Positions 23,672 through 35,379 of a stretch of DNA of 64,000 nucleotides are shown one piece after another. The notes under the pieces are model-generated. The model had not been told where the DNA came from. It saw only the letters and a program-made list of their open reading frames with translations, and searched no databases. The translations under genes and the position numbers were made by a program. This stretch comes from Dimorphilus gyrociliatus. Taxonomy: Eukaryota; Annelida; Polychaeta; Dinophilidae. The stretch spans positions 2,363,404-2,427,403 of the forward strand of contig CAJFCJ010000007.1 of assembly GCA_904063045.1 (NCBI GenBank). Direction: 5' to 3'. How positions within the stretch are numbered: the first letter of the stretch is position 1; the number at the start of each line of letters is the position of its first letter.

Positions 23672-25454
23672 ATGAGTCTCATTATAACAAACATCCTCTT
23701 GTTATTGACCATCTCGTGTTCGGCATTAAAGGAGGCTGATTTAAATATAAACGAAAAAAATTTTCAAGACGGCAGAAATCGCTTCGAAATGTACAAAAGG
23801 TATACGGACTTTGACAGTCCTGAATATAGCGAATGCTATACTGATGCCTTAGAATCACTTAATATTGGATGTAAATACTTAACTGATGATATACAACATA
23901 GACTGGCTTTCAAATTTTTTGATTGTTTCCGAGAGAAGTTGGGAAGAGATTTAATAAATTGCAAAGAAGATGAAGATATCAAAGATTGCTATAAGAGAGT
24001 GGGAAAGGATTCCGATTATACCGATTTCTTTACTCACACGAACAACATGTGCTACTTTCTTCAATCTCAAATCTGGTATAGAAATGTGAATAAGGCAACT
24101 TCACGACTTATCGAAAAATCTCAAGACATTGGTCAACAGCTTGAAGATTCTCGACTAAAACAGAAAGAATTAATTGATCTTCAAGAAAAGCAAATTAATA
24201 GTGGAAAAGAAGTAAAATACCTTATTGAAACAGCAGGAGACGGGGTATCAAAGCTTATGACTGACTTTCGTGAAAATACCTTCGAGCAGAGGAATATGAT
24301 TGGAGAAATCTTTGAGAAAATATCTTCGTTCCAACGTCTCTTCTTTACTGAGAGCTCTTGGTTATACTCAATGGTATATTATTCCGCAACAATGTTCTTA
24401 TCCTATCTATTAACGTCAACGAAGAAAACTAGCTCCTCAAGATTTTGGATATTTTCAATTTTCATTATGGGTCTTATGAGCGAATATTTTTTAACTTACA
24501 TATCAAATTCGGGACTCATTTTCGATTCTCATGTACCTGAAATTTTCCATAAGAAAATAAGCTTTATCCGTGGTATATTTGCAAGTGTAGCCATTATCGT
24601 ATGGGCGATTATGGCATATAGATTTCAAGACATGGATAAAGTCAATAATCAACTACTATTAAAGATTCAAGAACAGAATGAGCAATTAAAATTTCTGCTT
24701 CAAAATGGTAGATTATATCTTAAATAATAAATATATATTGATAATATTATGAATTTCTACAGGCAGAATTTCCAATGGACATATTTCTAGTGAACATAAT
24801 TTTGTTTTCGACACACCGGAGAAATTAAAAATTAGTAATGTTGTAGAGCATCATGAAGAGGAAGTTGAGAAAGAAGCTGCCTTGGATGAAGAAGGTAAGC
24901 TTACAAAATTATCATATTTTAGTCTACGAGATAATGTTTATTTGTAAGATCGTTAACCTTTTAATAATTTTACAAAGAAGATACTGGCGAGTCCAGTTCA
25001 AGCGATGAAGAAGATCCAACTATTAGCTTTTCGTCAAGCAGTAACCGCTCGACTCCCTCGTGCAGTAGAGCGTCTACTCCATTCTCTTTCATCGACCAGG
25101 AGGAAATAAAATCCCTGACGGAATCAACTCCTATGAGGCAACTGGCCAAAGAAGGTAATTGAATGTTTTCCCCAGTGAAACAAACTAAATTTATGATCAA
25201 TACAGCTAAACTTCAAAAAAGATGGTCTTCACCCGTAGACAATGTAAGTTTGTCAACTCGTTTGGTGGATATTTATTTCATTTGAAATGTAATTTTAGAG
25301 CTCAAGCCATAGATACAACTTGCGTCGGAGGACATCGATAAACTATAGGGATATGCTTACGGGAGAATCCGACAGAGAATTTAGAAAGAGAATTCAAGAA
25401 GCTGCAAAGAAATCGTACGAAAACTCTCAAGAATTTCGGAAGCGGTTCAAATAA
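23672..25454 (+). CDS. Brambleberry/KAR5/GEX1-type nuclear fusion protein
   Basis: Family known for nuclear-envelope fusion: KAR5 in yeast mating, GEX1 in plants, brambleberry in fish cleavage embryos. Exons: 23672-24707, 24763-24894, 24978-25154, 25206-25243, 25299-25454, giving 512 aa. Visible: signal peptide (1-18); a Cys-rich lumenal domain with Cys at 55, 67, 85, 97, 106 and 127 and the motif FFTHTNNMCYFLQ (119-131); a coiled coil (about 140-215); and three hydrophobic segments (about 230-249, 258-278, 296-316). A long acidic, Ser-rich cytosolic or nucleoplasmic tail follows. This layout and the FFTHT...C motif match brambleberry. The tail is poorly conserved, so the last exons rest on splice phase only. 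By family knowledge the expected site is the nuclear envelope in germ cells or early cleavage. Confidence 0.85.
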
Positions 25455-25903
25455 TTGCAAGTACGACAGATTTAAGATAGTCAAATCTGTAATATTTACA
25501 TAAAAACTTCGATTTGACTAAATTAAGGTTTTCATAATTTTAATAAAATGCTTTATATTTTTACTAAAATGATGATGTTAAAATGTTTTATAAGCCTTAA
25601 ATCCATAGAAACTTTACGTTTTAAGTAAAGCAAAGTTAAAAACAATAATGGTTTTGATTATTAATTTCAAGCTTTTTAAAAGTGGACAAAAGTTAAAAAA
25701 CTTTGCATAAGTTAAATATTAATACCCCAACGAAGAAATGTAATATTCTTCAGTCGACTTAATAAGTTATGGCTGCTGTCTAGCTGCCTATCCTATGCTA
25801 GGCCTGCATGTCATTAAAATCTAAACCAAAGACTGCAAGAAAAACATTAAAAAGTATATATATAGATATGTATATACATTTCAAATTATGGGCATAAATA
25901 TTT
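25455..25903. other. Convergent 3' spacer
   Basis: AT-rich, between the brambleberry-like stop and the stop of the 196-aa minus-strand gene. No gene seen. Confidence 0.4.
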
Positions 25904-27073
25904 TTATACTTCTTTTAGACAAACTTCAGGTAATAAAAGAACCATAACATCCCAATTAATTCTTCCTTTGGGTGGAGATTTCGATAGTTCATTATTTCTC
26001 AGAGAGTACAATTCCTCAAAATCATAATAACGACCAACTGTAAAAAAAAGTGTGCCGAGTAGCGTTTAAAGCTGACTTTTATAACTCACCTTTCTTAGGA
26101 GATGTAGGAGTAATAAGTAATTTCTTATTAATACTCTCTTCAACTATGTCGTCTGTTGACAATTTTCATTAGTATTTAGACATAATAGCTTAAAAAAGCT
26201 ACAAAAAATGAATATTACTTTTTTTTACTGCATCTTCATTTATACTATTCACCTTCTTAAAGTTACGAAATCCTTAAGATATTCCAATCAGTAATTAATA
26301 ATAGATTATCCCTAAAAGTAAGCCTTACCCTCTTCAAACGATAAAGGTGTACTCCCTGTCTTAAATCTTTCAAAATTATCGAAGCCATTTATTTGATTAT
26401 GTTCTTTGATATCTTTGGCCGTCAGACATTTTTGTCTATTTATTTTATCTAATGTAATATCGTTGGATTCTTGGAAATTCTCCTCATTATCGCTTTCCTT
26501 ATTCTTACGTTCTGCATTGTAAAGGAAATAATATAGCATGATATAGAAATTGATTCTTTACTATTTATACCATCTTCTCTAACCCATGGTTTAATGTTTG
26601 ATTTCTGAAAATAATTTTATATTATTCTTTGTATAGAGAATAGGACTATTGAAATCTACTTCTTTAAGAATGGTCGAAGATTTCAAGGAAATATCTTGCG
26701 AATCGCTTTAGTAAATAAATAATATTTAATTATTGCTTTTTTTATAATCCTTTTCTTACCGTCTCTCCGGTTTTTCACTTCTGAATTTACTGAAATATAT
26801 AAATTAATTTCACTTTATTATGCTTAAAAATTTTCCGTATAAATAAATATATATATATATATATATATATACTTTTCAAATACTTCTGGCTCTTCGGACG
26901 AAGTGAAAGCTTGCAAATTCGACGAATCTTTGACAAAAAAAGAAATATAACATGAAATGTAGCCACTAAATTCAAAGAGAGTAAGAGTGACACGAACGTG
27001 TGCGACTCAAAAGATTCAAATTCTTACTGCTTCCAACGATGGTTTGCAAAATAGAAGGGTCAATAACAGGCAT
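25904..27073 (-). CDS. Unknown 196-aa protein with an eIF4E-binding-like motif
   Basis: Not recognised. Eight short minus-strand exons whose phases all close: 27073-27028, 26927-26873, 26789-26760, 26705-26660, 26604-26571, 26511-26329, 26152-26090, 26037-25904. The product is charged, Ser/Glu/Lys-rich and probably disordered, with no signal peptide or membrane helix. Near the C-terminus it has YDFEELYSLR. The first seven residues fit the Y-X4-L-hydrophobic pattern of eIF4E-binding proteins, followed by basic and Pro residues (KSPPKGRINWD). That function is a guess from a short motif. Small exons of 30-55 nt make several joints uncertain. The gene diverges from IPPK. Confidence 0.6.
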
Positions 27074-27590
27074 GATTCTTAGTTAGAAGACGTTCGGACC
27101 ACTTCTTAACGAACTTAACACAATTCTTGTTAACTTTCAAGGTGAAAATTCAACGAAGACACAAAAAGTTTTGCCTTACTCAAACTCTTGCACGAGCAGA
27201 AAGTTCAGAGGGTTAACTGTGCCAAAAAGTTTAAAAAATTAAATTTTAACAAATGGCTGCCGCTTTTAAATCACTACTTTTCTAAACAAAAAAGTACAGA
27301 ATTTTTATCTTTTAATAACAATTAATAGTTATTAATGTTTGGCTAATCAATATAAGCAATGTTTATTGTACTTTTTAGTAATTTTTACGCTTTTAAAAAG
27401 TGATTTTTTATTTTTAGATATATTCCATAATTTTTTTACGTATCTTTAAAATGATCAATAGAGTTTAATCTCTAGAGATTATGTTTCCTAAAAATATTAA
27501 TATTTTATTACTTAAAATGAGATTAAATTTCGTTATAAAACATACGGCAAATAATTTATGGAATAAATTTTTTTTAATTTCATAATAAAT
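27074..27590. promoter_or_regulatory. Divergent spacer, 196-aa gene / IPPK
   Basis: 517 bp between opposite starts, strongly AT-rich from 27220 on. Nothing recognised beyond expected promoters and 5' UTRs. Confidence 0.35.
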
Positions 27591-29754
27591 ATGGCGGCGT
27601 CAGATGCAGAGAACAATCTGAAATATAATAAGGATATTTGGCATTATAGACAAGAAGGAAATCAAAGATTGGTTGTGTATAGTCTGCAGGTAAATTACGA
27701 ATAGTCATGCTTAATTATTTTATAAATCCACTTTGCTGTCTAGATAAAATAGGAAATATCGACTTCTTTTCGTGTAGTACTTTTATTTGTTTGTTGCTGT
27801 TTTCTCATATTATGTGTGTTTTTGCATTTTGCAGAGAAAAGTTGTTCAAATATTCCAAAAGCGTAGAGTGTTAACGAATCCGACAGAGTCTCAAAAGACT
27901 GAGCCAATGGTATTTATTTGTCCAATTATTAATTAATTTACTTAATTGTGTTAAAATCTCAATAGACTAAAGATGAACTTTTAGAAAAATTAAGGTTTAT
28001 TAGAAGTGTAATAAGTCCATTAATTGGAAATGATTTTGTTCATATTGGTTGTACAATTGAACACGATGAGAAATATTTGAGAGACTTGAATAATTCTGTA
28101 AAGCAATATAGGTCCAAGTCCAGACTGGATAAAGAAATTGACTTTACCTGCCCGTTTGCGATTGAAATGCCTGATCTCTGTTTCGTACCAAATTCAAATG
28201 ACATGCCAACATTTGCTGTGGAGATTAAAGCTAAAAGTGGACTGATTCCCAATTGGGATTATCCTTTCCTAAAAGGCGTTTGCAAGTTTTGTATGTCTCA
28301 ACACTACAAGTTGAAGATTGGCAAATGGTGCGGTTTGTTGTGTCAATTGTTCAATGTCCATTTTCAAAAAGTCCCACCCTTGATGTATTTTCACAGCCTT
28401 GTAAATCTCTGTCGTGTTTTTTGAAGCTTTCTGAGGATATATCTTATTTAATTGACAGGTAAAAATCAGTAATCTAACTAGTCATAAGATTAGTGTATTG
28501 GCTTAAAATCACGCTTATTGCTTTGTACTTGTCCGATTAGGGCACAAATTTTATTCAAGCTTATAATCACAGCTTTCACTTTTCAAATAGTTGACAAAAT
28601 TTCATTTTCTCAAGCTTTTTTCAATTGATAACCCTTAACAACTCTAATATTGTCTAAATCATAAGTGCAACAAAAATATTTTTTTATTAGCTAAGAAAAC
28701 AGCACTAAAAACCAGCTTATCGATGTTCAATGTCACTTAAAGTACTCTAATATTAATCGTTTTGAAAGATTATACATACTATTCTTTGCCTATCTTATTT
28801 GCCGAGATAAATTATTTAAACTAACACAATAAACTACATCAGGAAGACCGTTAGCCGCTATTGCCCATTGGACCTTTTTTCTGGGAATAAAGATCGGATG
28901 CGTTTGGCATTTTCATCACTTTTTGCTACTCCACAAAATAACTTCAGGATATTTTTAGACGGAAAAATCATTTGGGCCGAAGAAGTACGTGAGCTTGACA
29001 CATTAATATCCAATTTGCGAAAGTTTTTGAAGACGGAAAATGGTATATCGAATGATTGCTTATTAACACGCTTCTTCGATATTCTTATAAAAACTCTATT
29101 ATGGACAAGAAGTGATGAAAAGCAGATAAGAGGATCTCCTGTTTGTGCGGCAGTGCAGCATAATTCTAGCAGAAATCAAGGTTAATTAAGCAAAAAAATA
29201 TATGATCACAATGGATTTACCTTTAATTTTCTGCCTGGAAGATTAAAGAATATTTTATACTTGATAATGTTTTATCGAATATAAGAAGTTGTAATCTTCC
29301 GAAATTACTTATGACATATGAAATAAATTAATCCTTTCAAGATTAAAATAGCTTTTAATGAATTTTCCACTTTGATTTTGATCATATGCGTTTTTGCTTA
29401 GAAAAAGAAGGCTATCTGCCAAAAGATTGCGTCTTAGAAGGAATTTGGAAATTACAAAAAATAGATACAATTCGTAATATTCGAACCATTTATAATTCCT
29501 ACAAAAAAGTTGGGAATAAAAAGGAAATTGATGATTATTTAATATCAACGGTAGCCAATGATTGCTCGATAATGGTTGCACTTCAATCGGAAATCAAACA
29601 AAACGGAATACAAATAAAAACTGATTTCGATTGCTATACATGTTCAGTAGGTGTTATAGATTTGGATAAAAAACCAGCGTCGAAGATCGATGGTCATTAT
29701 CAAGAGCTTTTAAAGTCAGTTGCAGTTTATCGAAATAGTTGCTCCGTTCATTAG
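27591..29754 (+). CDS. IPPK: Inositol-pentakisphosphate 2-kinase
   Basis: Makes phytic acid (IP6) from IP5. Exons: 27591-27689, 27835-27909, 27966-28327, 28843-29180, 29402-29754, giving 408 aa (human 491). Family motifs: EGNQRLVV (nucleotide loop, first exon), AVEIKAKSG (the EIKPK region, IPK1 box), CKFCMSQHYK, SRYCPLDLFSGN, NDCSIMVAL, and SVGVIDLDKKP near the C-terminus. The third intron (28328-28842, 515 bp) is long for this locus. Open frames into it (to 28424 and 28253-28462) are not conserved: the Trp codon of GKW is split across the junction and resumes with K-T-V-SRYCPLD. The shorter length comes mainly from a reduced variable middle section. Confidence 0.93.
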
Positions 29755-30556
29755 GTAAATCATTTAGTATTTCTATTATCTCTTTGAAAATTTAATAATA
29801 TTATTACTGTTATGACATTTATTATACAGATGAAATCGAGGAATGAAAGTCGACATTTATTAAGAAAAATTACTGCTAAAAAATGGAAAATATAAAGATT
29901 TTCTTTCTTTTCTTTCTCTTTCCCTTTTCGGAAAAACAAAAAACCATATATATCTAATCCCTTTATTTCCTGCTCAAAAAACTTTTTACTGCTTTTAAGT
30001 GCCATAAAGATGAATTTAAAATATCCCTTGCCTTTTTTAAACACAAAGTTTATTTTTCGATATTCTTTATTACTTTCTAAAATTTGGCAAAACCTGAATT
30101 TATTCTTTTAAGAAAAAAGTTCCTAATCAAAAGAAAAAAAAACGCAACAAAAAGAAAAAAGAACACGTTAAAAATAGTATATCATTAAGATTACCGCTAA
30201 AAAAGTGGAATAGATGCTTCAATGTATGAAAAACACAAAAAAGAAAAATAGGTATTGTTTTGTTAGATTCTTTGTGAGATTTAGAATTAAAAAAAGAAAA
30301 GAAACATTGCAGAATTTATATAAAATTTTGTTTTTATTTGTGTTTTGTTTAAGTTTGTAATAAATCAATAAATTCGTCTGTTATTTTTTTTATATAAAAA
30401 ATAATCTTGTTTTTTTTTTCTGTTTGTAGGGAAGATCTATCAATTTATTATGCGATTCCCTTAGGTAGCGCGTTTTCAGGACGTCGTATAATAGCTTTGG
30501 AAATAGAATGCTTGTATGATTTGTTTACACTAGAGACAGTCTTTTAATAATGAAAA
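29755..30556. other. AT-rich spacer, IPPK to CCDC89-like
   Basis: A/T homopolymers and (A)n(G) tracts around 30120-30300. Holds the IPPK 3' UTR and the upstream region of the coiled-coil gene. No gene supported; the minus-strand frame at 29760-30044 is compositional. Confidence 0.4.
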
Positions 30557-32077
30557 ATGTCAACTCAAAAATGTGAACAACCGTCGGAGTTACGAGAAAT
30601 GGTAGAAGCTAGTCAACAGGTTTATTCTAATATTGAAATTAATAGAATTATAAATTTTAATTCATAGTTATTAGTTTAATCAAGTATATACTGAGCGATA
30701 ATTGAAAACTTTTAGGATATGAAAACTATGAAGGAAAATTTGGATAGGTTGAAAAACCTTAGCGAATCGGAGAAAGGAGACAGCGCAATTTTAAGATCAA
30801 GAATAGAGGAACAATCACAGCTTATAATGATCTTAAAGAAAAGATCTGATGAAGATTGCATTAGAGCTAAAACTCTCGAAAAGATGGTTGATGAGTTGAC
30901 AGAGTTTCGCGAAGGTGCTAATGAGGATTTGCAAAGGGAAATAAACAAATATAATATGCTGGATGCAAGATTTAACGATTTAGCTTACAATCATCAAGAA
31001 TTGATAAAATTTAAAGATGAATATAAAAGGCAAAATAATGAATTGCGCAAAGATAATGAAAGACTGAAAGAAGAGAATGCTAAACTCTTTAGCTCTGCCT
31101 TAAGTGAGAAAGATAAGAAAATAAGGGAACTCTCGGCCGAAATTGATACTTTACAAGATAAACTAGCCTCAATGGACTATCATTTTCAGTAAGAAATTAA
31201 TTTGCGATAATTAGAGGTCCACTATGCGTACGAAATATTTGCATTATCATACAATAATGATTATTGAGCTCATAGATTTATTTACCCTGTTTATTATATT
31301 CTCCTTTTATTCCTATCTATTAGGAAAATAAATAAGGAACTAAAGGAAACGACTCAGGTTTACGAGAAAGAAACCCATAGCCTGAAAACAGAAAATAATG
31401 ATCTTAGAGACAAACTCTCTAAGGAAGAGAGTTTTCGAAAAGGTTTGTTTACAATCAGAAAACAAAGCCGAATCTTTTTTGTTCATTTATTGCCTTATCA
31501 TGTTTTTAGAATTAGAAAGGAAATTAAAAGCTGCTCAAGAACAATCAAAGTTAAGCGGAAGTGCTGTGAAAGCCTCTATAGAGCAGCTTGAAAAAGAGAA
31601 AGAAGAGCTAATGGCTTTGGCTATGCAAAGGGGTCGCCTAGTTCAAGATAAAGTTGAAGAAATAAAGCGTCTACAACATCAAATTGTCGAAATGGAAAAG
31701 AAAGTAAAAGCTTCTAAAGATAAATTCGAGTAAGATATTATATTAGAAAATATTGCAATTTGTTATATAGAAATTTGATGTTATTGTCAAAATGCTTATC
31801 CTCTTAAGGAGAGAAGCCGCATCAGTCAACGCAAATATACAAGTCATTAAACTACGTGATGAGCTATGTAGAGCAGAAGAAACACACAAAGATTTGGAAA
31901 GAGTATGGATTTTTTTTTCACACCCATTTCTATATAATATATAATATATATGCAGTAGCACTTTATAATATTTTTTTATTATCCAATCAGAACTTCAATG
32001 CCTTTAAGGAGCATTCTAAGAAAATGTTGGACAATGAGAAAGAGATTAATGCAAAATTGAGAATGTTGCTTTCTTAA
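30557..32077 (+). CDS. CCDC89: CCDC89-like coiled-coil protein
   Basis: Exons: 30557-30619, 30716-31188, 31324-31442, 31510-31729, 31809-31902, 31991-32077, giving 351 aa (human CCDC89 374). Almost wholly coiled coil. The segment ILRSRIEEQSQLIMILKKR and the stretch with HQELIKFKDEYKRQNNELR...ERLKEENAKLFSSAL resemble CCDC89 (also described as a BOI-interacting, testis-expressed protein). There are no other domains. Orthology is by remembered pattern, so moderate. The start is the second ATG; an earlier ATG at 30550 hits a stop after eight codons and could act as a short upstream frame. Confidence 0.78.
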
Positions 32078-32443
32078 CAATTTTTACATAAGAAGTATAG
32101 AAAAAACTTTGTTTTCGTTCGTTAATTGTTTAACATGTTTACTTTCGAATATTTTACTTTTTAAACTCCTTTCAATAGCATTATAAGATTATTATCGTGC
32201 CAATTATTATTGTGCCAATATAAATAACATAGGCCAAATGTTTTTGATAAACTCCATGTGTTTTAAAGGTTCAATAAAAAAATATCTGGTGTAAATCAGT
32301 AATAAGCGGTGTTGAATTACAACAAAATCTGCTAAAGCGTGGCCTCGCATAGAAAGGCGCTTTAGAGCTTTTTAGCGTTCGATTTCTCTTTTATTGTCAT
32401 TTTCTCAATACAGTATTTAAATGGTTCATGAAGGGTAAGCCAA
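32078..32443. other. Spacer, CCDC89-like to 166-aa ORF
   Basis: AT-rich, with an AATAAA near 32272 as a candidate poly(A) signal. No gene seen. Confidence 0.4.
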
Positions 32444-32944
32444 ATGAACGACGAGCTCTCAAAGAAGATAGGCAACGCTCGATATTGCACTAATCATACC
32501 TTACCCTCCGATGAATATGGAAGAAAGATGGCTTTGGAACCCTTTAAACCTTATGTTAGGCGGAGGTTTGTTGTTAAAAGTCGTAGTATTCAACTACCTA
32601 CCAACGCCGATCTAAAAAACTCTGAGAGGATTAGAGTAAACGAGGATACAAGTGGTAGCTATGTTCGACACCTAAAAAATTCTCTTGACAAAAAAGGCCT
32701 AGAAGTAACTACTCTATATTCGAAAAATCGACTATCAATTATGCCAAATGTTGAAGAGGATGTTATCAAAACTCCCTCCCAACAGGAAACAAAGAAACCT
32801 AAAGTTTCAAGAGTTGGATATTTACACAAGAGAAAGTTAGGTGAGGTTTCATCAACGAAAAAGTTCACCAATTTATTCGATAAAGACGATTCTTATCTAA
32901 AATTGTTACCACCCGCAATGACAAACGATTTAACTTTTCAATAA
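32444..32944 (+). CDS. Unknown 166-aa basic single-exon protein
   Basis: Not recognised. One open frame with many charged residues and no hydrophobic segment (SDEYGRKMALEPFKPYVRRR near the N-terminus, SRVGYLHKRKLGEV near the C-terminus). Base composition is richer in G+C than the flanks, and an AATAAA-type signal follows the stop (about 32969), which supports a real gene. A GGGTAAG donor-like site just upstream (about 32433) means a short 5' exon starting near 32421 is possible. Predicted soluble; location unknown. Confidence 0.6.
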   Translation: MNDELSKKIGNARYCTNHTLPSDEYGRKMALEPFKPYVRRRFVVKSRSIQLPTNADLKNSERIRVNEDTSGSYVRHLKNSLDKKGLEVTTLYSKNRLSIMPNVEEDVIKTPSQQETKKPKVSRVGYLHKRKLGEVSSTKKFTNLFDKDDSYLKLLPPAMTNDLTFQ

Positions 32945-33557
32945 AACGCAATGTATTGTTATGTACAAAATAAATTTGATAAAAGAAGTGTTCTTTATAT
33001 GACAATAAAAAAAGGAAGTAATTCACATAGAAAATTTTCCTTTAGACGAAACTTAATACAAACTTAGATATCTCTCTCTCTGTTTTTTTAATTAATTAAT
33101 TGTTGTTGTTACAATGGTGTTATTTATCACAGCAGTCTAATTTTTTTAAAAAATTGTTAAAGACAAGTACAGGTCTCTTTTAAACTTTTAATCATTGATA
33201 TAAAAATCTGACCTATTTATATATTTGTAGGTCAAGCCAATAATTTCTTTGATCCGCAAAATTATTCTTTTAATGGTCAACGTAATATTTAATACTGGGA
33301 GAGAAAAAAATAATAAACAATAACTATTCCGATAATTAACCATAGTGTGTATGTGTTTTTTTTTTCTTAGCATATCACACTTGCCCATTTCTGTTCTGTA
33401 ACTTGACGTTATAAAACGTTATACTGAATAATAAAGAAATTTATAGTTTGATCATTCAGCACAGAATTGCTAAAAAAAAAAAAGTCTGCATAAATAGTTT
33501 CGCTCTCTATATGTTCCTGAGTTTCCGTCCTATTTACTAATATGAAAGACGAGGTCG
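32945..33557. other. Spacer, 166-aa ORF to AEBP2
   Basis: AT-rich, with a TCTCTCTC run near 33070. Contains two facing 3' ends. No gene supported. Confidence 0.4.
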
Positions 33558-34973
33558 TCACTTACGTTTACACGAACGGAATCTTTGACGTTTATAAAAA
33601 GCGGGAAATGAGGGTGATGAATTTGGTAGGTTTGATGGCAATTTTCCTATCGGTACATCTTTAGAAGATTGATAATCTTTGGCCGCAATCCATTCGTCTT
33701 GAAATCTTATTTCAGGAAGAAAAGGAAAGTTGGATATTTAGTTTCTAGTTTACGAATTTTGACAGTCAATACACGCTTTTAATAAACAGTCAATACTTTA
33801 GTAATAATCGACAAAAAAAAACGCCCAGAGAAACTTACACATTATCGGGAAACCAACGAACAAGGAATTTTTCTTTATCTTGTTTATCAAACGTTCTCGC
33901 TATAACCTTTAATAAATAAAGGATATAAGCAATAAAAATTGTATGAATTGACCTATTGAATATCACTGCAAACCTACCGAGCAAGTAAATTTAACAACTG
34001 GCCTACAAGAGGAGGAGAGATCCACGTCCAAAGAGTTGGCGAGCTCTTCCAACCTATCGTTGATACGCTTAACGGACGGCTCATCGAAAAAATCTAGGAG
34101 TGGGGTTACAGGAACACACGATGGGAGTTTTTTGCGACGTTTTTTCTTCTTTCTTAGAGGATCACGAGTGCATAAATTGGACGAACTAATTGATGAGTTT
34201 GAAACTGAACCGTTCTTTTCTTTGAAATGGCAGTTTATGTGTCTTTGGAGTAAAACATATGAGGCAAAAGTTGACTTACAGCCGGTAACAATGCATTTAT
34301 AAGGACGATTGCCAACGTGCGATATAACATGACGTTCTAACCACGCCTGAAGTTTTGAGGGTTTTTCGAAAACTTTGCAACCTTTCCATAAACAAATGTG
34401 GGTATTATTTTCCTTTTGAGGATCAACATGACTTTTGGTTAGGTGATCTAAGAGTTCGCTTGGTTCTATTTTACAAGAACAGTTGGACCACTTGCAGCAA
34501 ATTTTTTCGCTATATGCGCTTGCATCAGGTTCGTCAAGATTGTTCTTCAGTTTTCCATTTTGCACTTGATTTTGAGTTCGTTTTCTTTGAATAGTTTGCA
34601 CTTTCTTACTAGAATTTGAATCTATAAAGTCAGCTCGTAATGGTTTTTTAAAACTTTCATTTTCCGCATTCACTTGATTTTTTTTCCTTAAACCTTTCTT
34701 TCCATTTCCTATAAGTTTGTCAGATGAAGGGTCCACAACCTGATTTATAACTCCATTCAATCTGATCAATAAAAACCCTTAGCAAGCTGTATTTTGATTG
34801 AAATTCGTTTAAACCTACCCAGGAGAGTTTGATGAATTATTTAATAAGCATAATTCACCATTCCTCGCTGATCTTCGCAATCTTTTACCTGAATTTTCCG
34901 TGGAAAGCGGTACCACGGAATGTACACCGTTAACTTTCGTTTCTCTATCAAGCAGTTTGTGATTCCTTTTCAT
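33558..34973 (-). CDS. AEBP2: AEBP2/jing-type zinc-finger PRC2 cofactor
   Basis: Accessory subunit of Polycomb repressive complex 2. Minus-strand exons: 34973-34819, 34761-33978, 33906-33839, 33705-33558, giving 384 aa. Three C2H2 fingers in tandem: CCKWSNCSC...HLTKSH, then CLWKGCKVFEKPSKLQAWLERHVISH, then CIVTGCKSTFASYVLLQRHINCH. They are followed by a KKKKRRKK basic patch, a DFFDEP segment and the C-terminal half (VKFTCS, VIARTFDKQD, LVRWFPDN, DEWIAAK, VPIGKLP). This order is specific to AEBP2. The N-terminus is basic and short, resembling the shorter vertebrate isoform. Nuclear. Divergent from SMARCE1. Confidence 0.92.
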
Positions 34974-35379
34974 CTTATTTACATAGATATTTCAAAAAAA
35001 TAACTTGAAAAAACCTTCTCCTAATCCGATCATTATTAGGCGAATATAGTAATTTATACCGCCTTTTTCAAAACATAAAACCGATCTCCATTTTAGATTA
35101 CCACTGTGACGTCACAAGCGGAAGTTTATTTTTTTTCACTTTTTTCGTACATATTGAATTTTAATAGTTTTTTCTCTCTTAAATATAATGACTGTTAATA
35201 AAACTACAGTTAAGTTTGACTAGAAGGACAATATATAGTGTATTTTTAATGATAGCAGATCATTACTTATTCTGCGTTCTTGATTTTGCAAAACAAATTT
35301 GTAGCACTTCCTGAATTGGACTTCCGGTAAACAGCGTCTATTATTTTATTACAAAATACTAAAGATCGGTTAGCAGAAA
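34974..35379. promoter_or_regulatory. Divergent promoter, AEBP2 / SMARCE1
   Basis: 406 bp between opposite start codons. TGACGTCA palindrome (CRE/ATF-like) at about 35107-35114, close to the AEBP2 start. No gene inside. Confidence 0.5.

Noticed and set aside
28253-28462. Frame beyond the IPPK GKW codon
   Set aside because: Lies in the 515-bp intron; the conserved SRYCPLD block resumes after 28843 in correct phase.
34036-34594. Plus-strand frames over AEBP2
   Set aside because: Antisense of the zinc-finger exon; the minus strand has clear C2H2 fingers.
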